From Eledone cirrhosa (lineage: Eukaryota > Mollusca > Cephalopoda > Octopoda > Eledonidae), in assembly GCA_964016885.1 (NCBI GenBank), contig OZ024742.1, positions 121,244,870 to 121,308,869 of the forward strand: a stretch of 64,000 nt of DNA, written 5' to 3'. The stretch's first letter is position 1, and every line of letters begins with the position of its first letter. The position numbers were made by a program, and so were the translations under genes. The notes beneath the pieces are model-generated. The model made no database searches. It was given only the letters and a program-made list of their open reading frames with translations, and was not told the DNA's origin. This document shows, one piece after another, positions 1 to 30,699 of this stretch.

Positions 1-324
1 GAGTATGTTACTTGTGTTTCTGGAAAACAATATTATATTAACACAGGCATATAAAATCCTCAATAAAAGATTGAAACAAATACTATGTAAAGAATTGTAA
101 TATGCTATAACCAGACAGTTTAAAATAAAGCAGAAGTTTTGAAAGTTTGCTAAGATCTCTGCTGGTAACAAATAAATTATCTCTCCAAGTGAAGAGCAGA
201 TTGTATGATGCATGTGTACCATGGTGGAAGAGACCTGTCCAACCCCTGCAAATGAGGAAATAATAAGTGTAAAACAGGTGATGATGATAGTATACATTAC
301 CAAGAAATAAAACAAAATGAATGT

Positions 325-557
325 AGAAGCATGTGTGTGTGTGTGTGAATGTATATCTGTGTGTACATGCATGTGAATGCATGTGTGTGGGCGTGTATGT
401 GTCTGTATGTATCTGTGTCACTGTGTCTGAGTGTCAATGTGTATGGGTCTCTCTGAGCAAATGTGTATGTCATTGTGTATGTCATTGTGTATGTCATTGT
501 GTATGTCATTGTGTATGTCATTGTGTATGTCATTGTGTATGTCATTGTGTATGTATA
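325..557 (+). repeat. (GT)n-rich tract and 12-bp tandem repeat
   Basis: A GT/GTAT-rich stretch followed by eight units of TGTGTATGTCAT (462-557). It ends 20 bases from the ANKRD42 exon G donor. Confidence 0.85.
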
Positions 558-579
558 TTATGAAGCAGTTTTCACTAAC

Positions 580-19249
<18,670 letters not shown>

Positions 19250-19289
19250 CTAAAAAATAATAACATACATGAATCATATAGAAAAAGTA

Positions 19290-20105
19290 ACAGTCTATAT
19301 ATAAATTTGAGCGACTTCCATCTATCCATCACATAATGTGTGTATGTTTGTGTGAATGTATGTGTGTGTAAAAAGAAGGAAGGGGATGGTGAAAAAACTA
19401 TAGCAAAACAGCGGCTGGTGTTCCATTTGCTATGCTGTGTATGAGTGTATGTGTATGTGTGTGTTTGTGTAAATGTATGTCTGTGAGTGTGTATTTTTGT
19501 AGGTGTGTCTGTGTTTGCATGTTTATATTTATATACTCATACATATAAATGTATGCATATACACATACAACATGCATACACATACACATAAACTGGCACA
19601 TGGCTACAGATTTATAGGGAAAGAATATAGTGAATGGAATTGAGATCAGTACATAACTGCTAGTTATTTTATTGATCCCCAGAAGAACTGAATGCAAAGT
19701 CAACCCTGGATGGATTTAAATAGTAGTGGGGGAAAGTTAAATACTAGATTGATTTGGAAATTAAAATCATTAATGATGAGCCGTGCTGGGCTTACCATTG
19801 TGCGTAGGGGTGCTTAAGCACAGGGCGTTGGCCAGGGAGGGGGGGGATCTTCCTGCCAAAAATTTTCTTTACCTCCTTCAAGGTCCAAGTAAGGGGCCTC
19901 ATAACTTAACTAGTACAGGGCCTCATTTCTCTCAAATCTGGCACTGATGATGAGCAAATGTGGACTATAATTAATTTCCTTCTAATAAGAAGGAAATTAT
20001 AAGTTTTTATGGGTTCACAAAAACCTACCCACAATAATCAAACAATGAGTCACATAAAACACTAGTATTATTCAAACTAAAATTTTTTTCAAGCCCAGGG
20101 GTTCA
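19290..20105. other. Region upstream of ANKRD42 exon A
   Basis: GT/CA-rich stretch at 19330-19590, then unique sequence with a possible repeat near 19785-19940 (GTGCTGGGCTTACCATTGTG). The missing first exon of ANKRD42 must lie here or further right; no Met exon ending in phase 1 was found. Confidence 0.4.
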
Positions 20106-20107
20106 CC

Positions 20108-20362
20108 GGGCCAGTGTTTATCCTGGTTTCTGTGGCATGAAGTGACTGAGAGTACAAGATTCCCCCACCAGGTGAGGATACCAGTCCATCACAGGGTTAA
20201 ACTCCCAGCTGTTACTGACATTCATTTTCAGTTGAAAATAGTGGAGCAACATGAAACAAAGTGTTTTTCTCAAGAACACAACACAACCCAGTCCAGGAAT
20301 TGAACCCACAACATTATGATCCTAAGCCTAACACCCTTACCATTAGGCCACACTCCTCCACA
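20108..20362 (-). mobile_element. tRNA-derived SINE, type S2, second copy
   Basis: Shares TGGCATGAAGTGACTGAGAG, TCCATCACAGGGTTAAAC and GGAATTGAACCCACAACATT with the 973-1232 copy. Upstream of ANKRD42 exon A. Confidence 0.75.
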
Positions 20363-20755
20363 TTATTAAAAAATCCCTTTAAATATTTCGCCAACACTAG
20401 CTCTGATATTCCCCTCCATACACACGGACGCATGTATCTGTGTTTATATCATGACTCATACACTGTTCACTTTCCTGACATTTGTACATTATTCTATGTA
20501 TTATACATGAACCTTTGATGAGTTGTAGTGCACCTGAGCACTGTACACAATAATTCCACAATAATTTCATCATTATTATTATTATTACTATTATTACTAT
20601 TATTATATAACATGTGTAAAACTACAAATACACTTCTGATAAAATCTCAAACTATAAAATCTTTTAAAACAGATAAAACACCACCAATATAAGTCCCTTT
20701 AGACATATCAGAAGAAAGCCCCCCCCCCCCCCCCCCCCAAAAAAATCAGTATCAA

Positions 20756-20975
20756 CCCTTTACCATTTAAACTGGCCATATCTGGCCAGAATTCTCTCAC
20801 CTCTTTCTGTTTAAACCAGCTGTAACCAGCCTCTCATACCAATATTAAGGTATTGTTCTCAAAATAAATAACATCAAAATCTCATAGATTCGATATTATA
20901 TGAGATAATTATGTGAGATAAAGCCTTTACCACAAAATACAATAGCATGTATAGAGTAATGTAAATGCTAAAGGG
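20756..20975. mobile_element. TTAA-flanked MITE, family M1 (inverted relative to the 3482 copy)
   Basis: About 220 bp, with TCAA at left and TTAA at right. The body is in reverse orientation (GGCCATATCTGGCCAGAATT near the left end, ATAGAGTAATGTAAATGC at the right). Confidence 0.72.
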
Positions 20976-21034
20976 TTAAATAAAATATTTCATATAATTT
21001 CATAGGGTGTTGATTTAGATATTTGTTCTGGGTC

Positions 21035-21150
21035 TACAGAGAATTCAAATCCCGCTGATATTTACTTTGCCTTTCATCTTTTCAAGGTTGATAAAGAAAG
21101 TATCAGTCCAGTGCTGGTGCAACCCTCTCTCCTCCCAGCTGTCACATCCT
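21035..21150 (+). mobile_element. S1-type SINE, decayed fragment
   Basis: GAATTCAAATCCCGCTGATA, TTTGCCTTTCATCTTTTC and GGTTGATAAAGAAAGTATCA mark an old copy. Confidence 0.55.
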
Positions 21151-21434
21151 AATAAATAACTTTAATACCCACGATTAAGAGGGCTGGACTGAATCTTTCT
21201 GAGGCCCTAGCCACTTAAAATATAACCCTCCTCTCATATATAAAGTCAGTGGGGAGGAATGACAAATACATTAAATTTGAATAAAATGGTGCTCCCTTTT
21301 CCCTTGAAGCCCTAAGCATGTGCGTATTTTCCTTAATGGTTAATCTAGCCATGAATGGAGGATATATGCCCCTACAATTACCTTAGGTGGGGGTAATAGA
21401 GATATATATAAAGTTTATGTGTGTGAGCAGTAAC

Positions 21435-21665
21435 ATTATTGTCATCACCGTTTAATGTCTGTTTTCCCTGCTTGGATTAGACGGCCGTAGCTTGACTGGT
21501 CAGGAGACTAGGTCCTGCTAACACACTTTGTTTTGGTTTTATGGCTGGATGCTCTTCCTAATACCAACTGTTTTACAGCATGTACTGGGAGCATTTTATC
21601 ATGACTCCAGCACTATCATCTTACAGGGTGGACTGGGTGCTTTTCGTCATAGCACAGACTTCTAT
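21435..21665 (-). mobile_element. RTE-tail element
   Basis: GTCATCACCGTTTAATGTCT, TGGATGCTCTTCCTAATACC and GGTGGACTGGGTGCTTTTCG, a reversed tail with two units. Confidence 0.7.
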
Positions 21666-21896
21666 CTTGGCCTGCAGATGCGGTGGGGTTAGGATAGAAT
21701 TAATGAAATAAAACAAGTAATGGAATTAAACAGCGCATGTGAGTGTGTGTACTGTGTGTGTGTGTGTATACTCTTTTACCTGTTCCTAGTGACTGACTGA
21801 GACTATGCTGGGACACCACTATTGTACACACACACACATATATACACACACTCACACACATACACTCAAACCACACATACAAATGCTCAGAGGGCT

Positions 21897-22345
21897 CGGT
21901 TGAAGTGGTAGATAGTTTCTCTTACCTGGGTGACCAAATCAGTAGTGGGGGAGGGTGTTCTGAAAACACAGTAACCAGAGTGAGATTGGGTCGGAGAAAG
22001 TTCAGGGAGCTACTACCGTTACTAACTACAAGAGGTTTTTTTTCCTCAAAATGAAAGGCAGACTGTATGATGCATGTATACGAACAGCAATATTGCACAA
22101 CAGCGAGACCTGAGCACTGTGTACTGAGGACCTGCGAAGATTGGAAAGAAATGAAGCCTCCATGCTTCGCTGGTGTGCAATAGCAATATACATGAAGGGC
22201 AAAGTATAATTGTACTGTGTGAAAAATTAGGTATAAGTGGGATCAGTTGTTGTGTGCAGGAGAGGAGATTGCATTGGTATGGACATGTGATGCATATGAA
22301 GGATGACAGCTGTATAAAAAGGTGCAGAGCACTTTTTTATTCTCA
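21897..22345 (+). pseudogene. RTE-like LINE 3' ORF fragment, plus strand
   Basis: Plus-strand translation reads EGSVEVVDSFSYLGDQISSG, FSLKMKGRLYDACIRTAILH and LRRLERNEASMLRW. This matches the C-terminal third of the two larger LINE copies but carries stops and small indels. It runs directly into the expanded tail repeat at 22390-23477, so together they are one old 5'-truncated insertion. Confidence 0.85.
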
Positions 22346-22389
22346 ATAATATTCTGAAGCTGAGGCTCATACCTAGAAGGCAACACCTT

Positions 22390-23477
22390 CCTCAACATTC
22401 TCAGTAAAGTGGTCGTGTAGGTGACACAACAAAAAGTGCCCAGTCCACACTGTAATATGGTCGTGTAGGTGTCACAACAAAAAGTGCCCAGTCCACACTG
22501 TAATATGGTCGTGTAGGTGTCACAACAAAAAGTGCCCAGTCCACACTGTAATATGGTCGTGTAGGTGTCACAACAAAAAGTGCCCAGTCCACACTGTAAT
22601 ATGGTCGTGTAGGTGTCACAACAAAAAGTGCCCAGTCCACACTGTAATATGGTCGTGTAGGTGACACAACAAAAAGTGCCCAGTCCACACTGTAATATGG
22701 TCGTGTAGGTGTCACAACAAAAAGTGCCCAGTCCACACTGTAATATGGTCGTGTAGGTGTCACAACAAAAAGTGCCCAGTCCACACTGTAATATGGTCGT
22801 GTAAGTGTCACAACAAAAAGTGCCCAGTCCACACTGTAATATGGTCGTGTAGGTGTCACAAAAAATGCCCAGTCCACACTGTAATATGGTCGTGTAGGTG
22901 ACACAACAAAAAGTGCCCAGTCCACACTGTAATATGGTCGTGTAGGTGTCACAACAAAAAGTGCCCAGTCCACACTGTAATATGGTCGTGTAGGTGTCAT
23001 AACAAAAAGTGCCCAGTCCACACTGTAATATGGTCGTGTAGGTGTCACAACAAAAAGTGCCCAGTCCACACTGTAATATGGTCGTGTAGGTGTCATAACA
23101 AAAAGTGCCCAGTCCACACTGTAATATGGTCGTGTAGGTGTCACAACAAAAAGTGCCCAGTCCACACTGTAATATGGTCGTGTAGGTGTCACAACAAAAA
23201 GTGCCCAGTCCACACTGTAATATGGTCGTGTAGGTGTCACAACAAAAAGTGCCCAGTCCACACTGTAATATGGTCATGTAGGTGACACAGCAAAAAGCAC
23301 CCAGCACACACTGTAAATGTGGTTGGTGTTAGGAAGGGCACCCAGCTGTAGAAACCAAGCCAAAATCTGCTCTGGGTGAGCTAAACATGGTCCTCTGACC
23401 TGATTTTCTCCCTAAGGGTCAATCCGTCCTACCCATGCTAGTATGGATGATGGCCGTTAAACGATGAGGATGATGAT
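22390..23477 (+). repeat. 48-bp minisatellite (~18 units) within an RTE tail
   Basis: Unit of 48 bp with GGTCGTGTAGGTGTCACAAC and GTGCCCAGTCCACACTGTAA; starts are spaced 48 at 22411, 22459, 22507 and so on to about 23290, nearly identical except GTGACA/GTGTCA/GTCATA variants and one short unit near 22855. After the array the normal tail resumes (GGTTGGTGTTAGGAAGGGCA, GATGAGGATGATGAT). The minus strand is open in two frames only because 48 is a multiple of three; no protein is proposed. Confidence 0.93.
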
Positions 23478-23571
23478 ATATACATATGTGTATATATATA
23501 TATATATATATGTTGTGTATATATATATGTATGATATATGTATACACACACACACACATATATATATATAT

Positions 23572-23624
23572 GTAAGTATGTATGTATACGTACATACATA
23601 TATGTATACAGACGTACAGTAGCA

Positions 23625-23664
<40 letters not shown>

Positions 23665-23784
23665 TATACACATATGCATACAGGTACACATACATATATG
23701 CACGCATCAGTTTAGCCGACGTTTATTATAACGCCTGCTTTGTTTGTTTGTTTGTCAACAAATCGAACAGCCTGAATTTATGCC
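23572..23784 (+). repeat. Direct-repeat copy of the 24062-24270 half-palindrome
   Basis: The segment from GTAAGTATGTATGTATACG to GCCTGAATTTATGCC recurs at 24062-24270. Between the two direct copies lie about 280 bp of non-repeated sequence (23785-24061). This copy lacks the inverted partner. Confidence 0.75.
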
Positions 23785-23997
23785 ATACGGTGTTAAGGCA
23801 ACCACGTCACCTTTTTGTTCAACACTGACACAGGAACGATGTACTAGTTTCAAGCTTGTTAGCTATCATCAGCACCGTTTACCCATCTGCCAGATAGTTG
23901 AACGTTCGAAAGTATATACTTTCCTTGTGAAAATTAACGGCTGAGCAGCCTAATTTGCATATTGAGTGAGTTAAATCGGTCAGGCATACCGAAAACG

Positions 23998-24112
23998 ATA
24001 AGTTGAAAAAAAATGAAAACGAAATTTCATTTCTCACTCTTAGTATGGCACTTACTTAAATGTAAGTATGTATGTATACGTACATACATATATGTATACA
24101 GACGTACAGTAG

Positions 24113-24144
<32 letters not shown>

Positions 24145-24323
24145 CATATATATACACATATGCATACAGGTACACATACATATATGCACGCATCAGTTTA
24201 GCCGACGTTTATTATAACGCGTGCTTTGTTCGTTTGTTTGTCAACAAATCGAACAGCCTGAATTTATGCCGGCTAAACTGATGCGTGCATATATGTATGT
24301 GTACCTGTATGCATATGTGTATA

Positions 24324-24356
<33 letters not shown>

Positions 24357-24477
24357 GCGTGCTACTGTACGTCTGTATACATATATGTATGTACGTATAC
24401 ATACATACTTACATTTAAGTAAGTGCCATACTAAGAGTGAGAAATGAAATTTCGTTTTCATTTTTTTTTCAACTTAT
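23998..24477. mobile_element. Palindromic element, 206-bp arms, 67-bp loop
   Basis: Arms 23998-24203 and 24271-24477 are nearly perfect reverse complements (ATAAGTTGAAAAAAAATG outermost, GCATCAGTTTAGCC innermost). The loop contains GACGTTTATTATAACGC. The (TA)n tracts in the arms differ in length. Confidence 0.8.
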
Positions 24478-24536
24478 ATATATATATATATATATATATA
24501 AATACATCAGTATATATATATATATATTATGTTGGT

Positions 24537-24773
24537 ACCACAAAACATCCAGCCCACAATGTAAAGTGGTCGTGTAGGTATCACGACAAAAAGCACCCAG
24601 CAGACACTGTAAATGTGGTTGGCGTTAGGAAGGGCATCCAACCATAGAAACCAGCCAGAAACAGTTCTATATGAGCTAGACACGGACACCCTACCCAACT
24701 TGCCTCTAAATGGGACAAACCCGTCTAACCCTTACTAGCGTGGAAGATAGACGTTAAACGATGATGATGATAA
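24537..24773 (+). mobile_element. RTE-tail element
   Basis: AAGTGGTCGTGTAGGTATCA, GTTGGCGTTAGGAAGGGCAT and GACGTTAAACGATGATGATG. Confidence 0.78.
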
Positions 24774-24848
24774 TACAGGGTGTCCCAAACAATGTATACA
24801 TACTTCAACATCATTCTAATAATATTTCTATACATTTTCGGGACCCCC

Positions 24849-24980
<132 letters not shown>

Positions 24981-25112
24981 TTAATTAGAAAGTGAACAAT
25001 ACAATATATAACTACTCCATTACCAAAGGTTTCAGGACTCTAGACAATATTAACATACGTCTAGATCGTTCATAAGACAGTCTGATATTGTGTTGTTCAC
25101 TCTCTAATTAAA
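24981..25112. mobile_element. Small MITE with ~28-bp inverted ends
   Basis: The left end TTAATTAGAAAGTGAACAA and right end TTGTTCACTCTCTAATTAA form terminal inverted repeats around about 75 bp. It inserted at the end of a (TA)n tract, consistent with a TA-targeting (mariner-type) element. Confidence 0.65.
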
Positions 25113-25172
25113 TAGCTCTGTTCTACACATAGAGCACTCTTTTTTCCTTCGCTTTTTCTTCGGAAATACTTA

Positions 25173-25209
<37 letters not shown>

Positions 25210-25299
25210 GTGGGGGTGGGGGCAGTGTGTGTGTATGTGTGTGTGTGTGCGTAATGACGTAATGACGTAATTTCCGGTTATTTACTTCCACTTTTTTAC

Positions 25300-26420
25300 C
25301 ATCATAAAATAAGATTTAACTTTTAAGGTAAATAACTAAATCGATGTAAATTGAAAGATTGTTAGATAAACAGAAACCCCGTTAAATTTATATAGAGAGA
25401 AGGAAATGATTAAAATACAGAGAGAGAGAGAGAGAGAGAGAATGAAATTAACCAAGAGGAAAACGAACGTAAAGAAGTCACGAAAAGAGAAGTTAAATGA
25501 TTTCCAACGTTTTGTATTAATAAAACTATCTAATCTAATGAAAACATATATTGCAGAAAAATATAATTCTAACCTGGCATTATGAGTTATCAAGCACTGC
25601 CATTCAGTACACAACAAGAATTGTTGTTTAACTGTTGCCATGAGAACTATATTAAAATGTATGGAAACCTATATGCGGCAAAATATATATTTCCTCTAAC
25701 AATTTTCAAAGGTCGCACTTTGATGCTTACAGAGATGTAACTAGAGTATGGTAAGTATGGCACATGCCAAGGGCTCCACTTCAAGAGGTGGGGGGTGTCA
25801 TATGGACTTGGAGCACTTTCTATTAAAGTCAGAAGAGCTATCGTCGGAGATAGTTTATCTACACAGAGGCGTATGTTTACTGCTTGCGCTATTTTCCCTA
25901 GTTACGCCTCCGGATGCTTGACTATATCTTTTGTTATTAACTGTAAAAACATAGTTCAGCCATCTTCTCTCCTTTTCATTATTTTATTTTTAAACATATG
26001 CAAATGAAGTTGATCACCATCATCTACACACTGCAAGGTGAAGACAACCTTAATTGTCCGTATCCTGTGTCACTTTCATCTATGCAACTCCCGTAAACTT
26101 ATTGATTTCATCTCAACACACACACACATACATACACACAAATACACAGACACATCTATGAGTAGTGTCCTTCAAAAACATGCAATGTTAACCTGAAATC
26201 CTGGACCAGAAGTTCCTGAAGTGTTGCTGACAGTAACGTTTCATATACTACTTCAAGCCTAAGAGCAAAGAGTAAAATTAATTGGGTCTCTTCTCATCGT
26301 CTCTGGAGAATACATCTAGCTCCAGAATCCAATTATTGGATTATATAATTAATTAACTTAATTCCAAGTGCTTACCAATGTGTCCGAACACAGAAGAGCC
26401 GAACTCCCACTGTCATCGCC
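25300..26420. other. Intergenic, no supported gene
   Basis: AG-rich run 25418-25441, then unique sequence. A minus-strand ATG frame at 25641-25573 ends at a good donor (CCAG|GTTAGA), but its phase does not fit ANKRD42 exon A. Confidence 0.4.
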
Positions 26421-26424
26421 TCCA

Positions 26425-26680
26425 TCTCACTCGCCCTCCCCATCTCTCTTTGTATTATGAGCAAATGCGGTCCCACGTGCTGGCTGCCCCACAACCCCGG
26501 CGGACAGAATGGAGAAGGCGTTTCCCTGGAAGATGGTAAGGGAGATGCGCTGGAAGAGCCATTCCGTCTCGTGAAGCTCACACCTGCGGATGGCCAGCTC
26601 AGCGCCTATGGTGGTAAATAGGGAGGTAGCCCTAGGGTCAAGGACACCAGAAGTCGCCTCTGCCAATATTAATTCTGACT
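26425..26680 (-). pseudogene. Possible C-terminal piece of the same RT remnant
   Basis: An open stretch reads ATSGVLDPRATSLFTTIGAE and TEWLFQRISLTIFQGNAFSI, resembling the end of WYLDD-type elements as I remember them. It would be the downstream part of the 30.8-31.7 kb remnant, displaced by the LTR element at 26856-30699 that inserted between them. Confidence is limited because the match is from memory. Confidence 0.35.
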
Positions 26681-26855
26681 ATGGCTTGTTTTAAAACTAA
26701 GTTTGACTCTGTGTAGTGAGCGAAGTTATCTGCATTCAGGCAACATGGTAGTTCATAAAGACCCTTAGGAACTGAGGAACGGGCCTCGTCAACATTTCAA
26801 TCCTTTACATTTTTCGGATTAAGTATAGCTTAATAGATAAGAACTTTATTAGCAT

Positions 26856-27221
26856 TGTAGCGGTTGTCTCCCTTGTTTTGATTAGGATCTAGACGGGAAG
26901 TGGAACCCTTTCTGCAACTTCCGGTCAGAGCCCTATAAAACTAACAACTTTAAGCTTCCTTCCTCTCTTTGCCTTTTCGGCACCAGGTCAAGAGTCTTCT
27001 CATTTGGCTCTGCCATTAATTTGGCCAACAGGCGCCTGGCCTTAGCCAGGCGCCCTCTGCCAGCCGCGTTTGCCTGGCAATCAAAACGGTAACTACTAAC
27101 TTTGTTTCATTCTAACATCTATCTTTGACATGTCAAGTATTCTATCTACCGTTAATTAAATATTATATACACAAACCATGTCTCGTTTTGTTACATTCAT
27201 ACAACCAGTGCCCCCGCTATA
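26856..27221 (+). repeat. LTR 1 (5')
   Basis: 366 bp, from TGTAGCGGTTGTC to GTGCCCCCGCTATA. It holds CCCTATAAAACTAACAA, a likely TATA box at about 26931-26940, and a short inverted repeat (GGCGCCTGGCCTTAGCCAGG) at about 27030-27049. The ends TGTAGCGG and CCGCTATA form imperfect inverted termini. Confidence 0.88.
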
Positions 27222-27222
27222 T

Positions 27223-27240
27223 TGGTAACCCTGACGTGAT
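27223..27240 (+). other. Primer-binding site, tRNA-Trp type (unit 1)
   Basis: TGGTAACCCTGACGTGAT starts one base after LTR 1. It matches the complement of the animal tRNA-Trp 3' end (TGGTGACCCCGACGTGAT) at 16 of 18 positions. CsRn1-type Ty3 elements use this primer. Confidence 0.75.
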
Positions 27241-28598
27241 ACGAACACGCAGCCGTTCATCGCTATAAGGGTCACCCCCCCCCCCCCCCCCAAAAAAAAA
27301 AGAAAAAAATAGCACATCTGGTTTTGTGAGTAACATTACGAATACACAGCAAATTTAGCGACAAACTATGAAAATACTCAAGGACACGCACACACGCACA
27401 TGTGGAATTCGCACAGACATACTTTTTCTCTCACGCATCAATTAACTGTCGCATTTCACCAATATATATATATATATGTTTCTCGTTTCTTACAACGAAC
27501 ACTTTCAAAACAAAAAAAAAACATTTCACGATATATATATATGTTTCTCGTTTCTTACAACGAACTCTTTCAAAACACACAAAAAAAAAAAGAAATTTGA
27601 TATTCTTTAAAAAACATTTCAACAGGAACATTTATTTCCGATGAACCATTGCCTTTTGTTCATCGTTCTAGTTTTTTGTTTTTTTCCAGAGTTCACACCA
27701 ATAATTATGCTGAGTGAAGCCTTTCTTTTTCATCATTGTCACTTTCAAAATTGCACTATCATTTTCTCGCGCGTTAGAAATATTTTTTTTCAACCTTGTA
27801 TTGGCACGTGTAGGCAGCATAAATTCTCGATTCACTGAGATGTCTCTACTCACAGACAGCCGCACGCCAGAGATAGCATTTCTCCCCCAAGGATTCTTCA
27901 GCCTTAAGCTATATTCTTCTATTTGCCGGTTTATAAATTTACAATGTAAATTTACAGTTGATAACCGCGCATTTATTAAGAATGCTTATTTCTCTGGTCG
28001 CTGGCCTCTTGACCCTTCCAGGTCAACGCATTCTCAACATCGACCATCAACTTCGGCTACTATTTCTAGCACTTTGCGCAACTCATTTTTTCTAAAAAAA
28101 AATTTTTTACTGTGAATTTAAACAACGAATACGCTCACTCAGCGAGACAACAGCAGCAGCAACAGCAATATAACAGCAACAGCAATACATCAACACAGCT
28201 TCACCAAAGCCAGAGAATTTATTTTTGCAGCACTCTTCCTGTGAGAAAATCCATTCGGAGGTTGGAAATTTCACGATATACCACAGAACAGAAACCACCT
28301 GCATTCATTCTCTGGAACACACTTTCTTTCCAGCTGTCATGTGATTGCACACCTGTGAACTATATTTTGAACTTTGAGCTCTTCTATTACTTTTACTTTA
28401 TTACATTGTATCTTTGGGTGATGGATAGATGGATGTCCAGTCGTTCTCTGGCCAAGAGCGGTTGGCTACCTTGATATCTATCATTGATTTTTCCAAACAT
28501 TCTTTTGTCGTAATTTTCATGCCTGTTACAACATTCTCGCCAACTTGCTACATATTTTCATTTCGATTTTTATACACTAAAATTCTGGCGGGAGGTTA

Positions 28599-28964
28599 TG
28601 TAGCGGTTGTCTCCCTTGTTTTGATTAGGATCTAGACGGGAAGTGGAACCCTTTCTGCAACTTCCGGTCAGAGCCCTATAAAACTAACAACTTTAAGCTT
28701 CCTTCCTCTCTTTGCCTTTTCGGCACCAGGTCAAGAGTCTTCTCATTTGGCTCTGCCATTAATTTGGCCAACAGGCGCCTGGCCTTAGCCAGGCGCCCTC
28801 TGCCAGCCGCGTTTGCCTGGCAATCAAAACGGTAACTACTAACTTTGTTTCATTCTAACATCTATCTTTGACATGTCAAGTATTCTATCTACCGTTAATT
28901 AAATATTATATACACAAACCATGTCTCGTTTTGTTACATTCATACAACCAGTGCCCCCGCTATA
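28599..28964 (+). repeat. LTR 2 (shared middle)
   Basis: 366 bp, identical to LTR 1 by eye. It serves as 3' LTR of the first unit and 5' LTR of the second. It is preceded by the purine run GGCGGGAGG (28588-28596) and followed by a primer-binding site. Confidence 0.88.
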
Positions 28965-28965
28965 T

Positions 28966-28983
28966 TGGTAACCCTGACGTGAT
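28966..28983 (+). other. Primer-binding site, tRNA-Trp type (unit 2)
   Basis: The same 18 bases, TGGTAACCCTGACGTGAT, follow LTR 2, so both units keep a full priming signal. Confidence 0.72.
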
Positions 28984-30333
28984 ACGAACACGCAGCCGTT
29001 CATCGCTATAAGGGTCACCCCCCCCCCAAAAAAAAAGAAAAAAATAGCACATCTGGTTTTGTGAGTAACATTACGAATACACAGCAAATTTAGCGACAAA
29101 CTATGAAAATACTCAAGGACACGCACACACGCACATGTGGAATTCGCACAGACATACTTTTTCTCTCACGCATCAATTAACTGTCGCATTTCACCAATAT
29201 ATATATATATATGTTTCTCGTTTCTTACAACGAACACTTTCAAAACAAAAAAAAAACATTTCACGATATATATATATGTTTCTCGTTTCTTACAACGAAC
29301 TCTTTCAAAACACAAAAAAAAAAAAAGAAATTTGATATTCTTTAAAAAACATTTCAACAGGAACATTTATTTCCGATGAACCATTGCCTTTTGTTCATCG
29401 TTCTAGTTTTTTGTTTTTTTCCAGAGTTCACACCAATAATTATGCTGAGTGAAGCCTTTCTTTTTCATCATTGTCACTTTCAAAATTGCACTATCATTTT
29501 CTCGCGCGTTAGAAATATTTTTTTTCAACCTTGTATTGGCACGTGTAGGCAGCATAAATTCTCGATTCACTGAGATGTCTCTACTCACAGACAGCCGCAC
29601 GCCAGAGATAGCATTTCTCCCCCAAGGATTCTTCAGCCTTAAGCTATATTCTTCTATTTGCCGGTTTATAAATTTACAATGTAAATTTACAGTTGATAAC
29701 CGCGCATTTATTAAGAATGCTTATTTCTCTGGTCGCTGGCCTCTTGACCCTTCCAGGTCAACGCATTCTCAACATCGACCATCAACTTCGGCTACTATTT
29801 CTAGCACTTTGCGCAACTCATTTTTTCTAAAAAAAAATTTTTTACTGTGAATTTAAACAACGAATACGCTCACTCAGCGAGACAACAGCAGCAGCAACAG
29901 CAATATAACAGCAACAGCAATACATCAACACAGCTTCACCAAAGCCAGAGAATTTATTTTTGCAGCACTCTTCCTGTGAGAAAATCCATTCGGAGGTTGG
30001 AAATTTCACGATATACCACAGAACAGAAACCACCTGCATTCATTCTCTGGAACACACTTTCTTTCCAGCTGTCATGTGATTGCACACCTGTGAACTATAT
30101 TTTGAACTTTGAGCTCTTCTATTACTTTTACTTTATTACATTGTATCTTTGGGTGATGGATAGATGGATGTCCAGTCGTTCTCTGGCCAAGAGCGGTTGG
30201 CTACCTTGATATCTATCATTGATTTTTCCAAACATTCTTTTGTCGTAATTTTCATGCCTGTTACAACATTCTCGCCAACTTGCTACATATTTTCATTTCG
30301 ATTTTTATACACTAAAATTCTGGCGGGAGGTTA

Positions 30334-30699
30334 TGTAGCGGTTGTCTCCCTTGTTTTGATTAGGATCTAGACGGGAAGTGGAACCCTTTCTGCAACTTCC
30401 GGTCAGAGCCCTATAAAACTAACAACTTTAAGCTTCCTTCCTCTCTTTGCCTTTTCGGCACCAGGTCAAGAGTCTTCTCATTTGGCTCTGCCATTAATTT
30501 GGCCAACAGGCGCCTGGCCTTAGCCAGGCGCCCTCTGCCAGCCGCGTTTGCCTGGCAATCAAAGCGGTAACTACTAACTTTGTTTCATTCTAACATCTAT
30601 CTTTGACATGTCAAGTATTCTATCTACCGTTAATTAAATATTATATACACAAACCATGTCTCGTTTTGTTACATTCATACAACCAGTGCCCCCGCTATA
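30334..30699 (+). repeat. LTR 3 (3')
   Basis: 366 bp, differing from LTR 1 and 2 by one base (AATCAAAGCGG for AATCAAAACGG). It is followed directly by the target duplication GCAT. Confidence 0.88.

Larger units (their letters stand above)
26856..30699 (+). mobile_element. Tandem non-autonomous LTR retrotransposon: LTR-internal-LTR-internal-LTR
   Basis: Three nearly identical 366-bp LTRs (26856-27221, 28599-28964, 30334-30699) flank two nearly identical internal segments of 1377 and 1369 bp. The whole is bounded by the 4-bp duplication GCAT (26852-26855 and 30700-30703). LTRs start TGTAGCGG and end CCGCTATA. Differences between units are confined to poly-C/poly-A runs and one A/G change near 30563. 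The internal segment has no gag or pol frame, only AT-rich sequence, a CAG/CAA-rich stretch and short frames, so it must borrow proteins. Orientation is plus, from the primer site. Confidence 0.88.

Noticed and set aside
459..557. Regular 12-bp repeat considered as a CRISPR-like array
   Set aside because: Units are contiguous with no spacers and the setting is a eukaryotic intron; a simple tandem repeat.
22243..23307. Cys/Thr/Tyr-rich minus-strand frames of 286 and 354 codons
   Set aside because: An artefact of the 48-bp (16-codon) minisatellite. The unit is LINE/SINE tail DNA found elsewhere in non-coding context.
25573..25641. Candidate first exon of ANKRD42 (ATG frame ending at CCAG|GTTAGA, minus strand)
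   Set aside because: Joining it to exon A shifts the frame and gives an immediate stop. It could only work with an extra exon between.
26373..26420. Donor-like ACATTG|GTAAGC on the minus strand as another ANKRD42 first exon
   Set aside because: The frame that would join exon A correctly has a stop a few codons upstream and no ATG.
27714..28474. Frames of 120-133 codons inside the LTR element internal region
   Set aside because: Present identically in both units but without gag, protease, RT or nucleocapsid motifs. Treated as non-coding.
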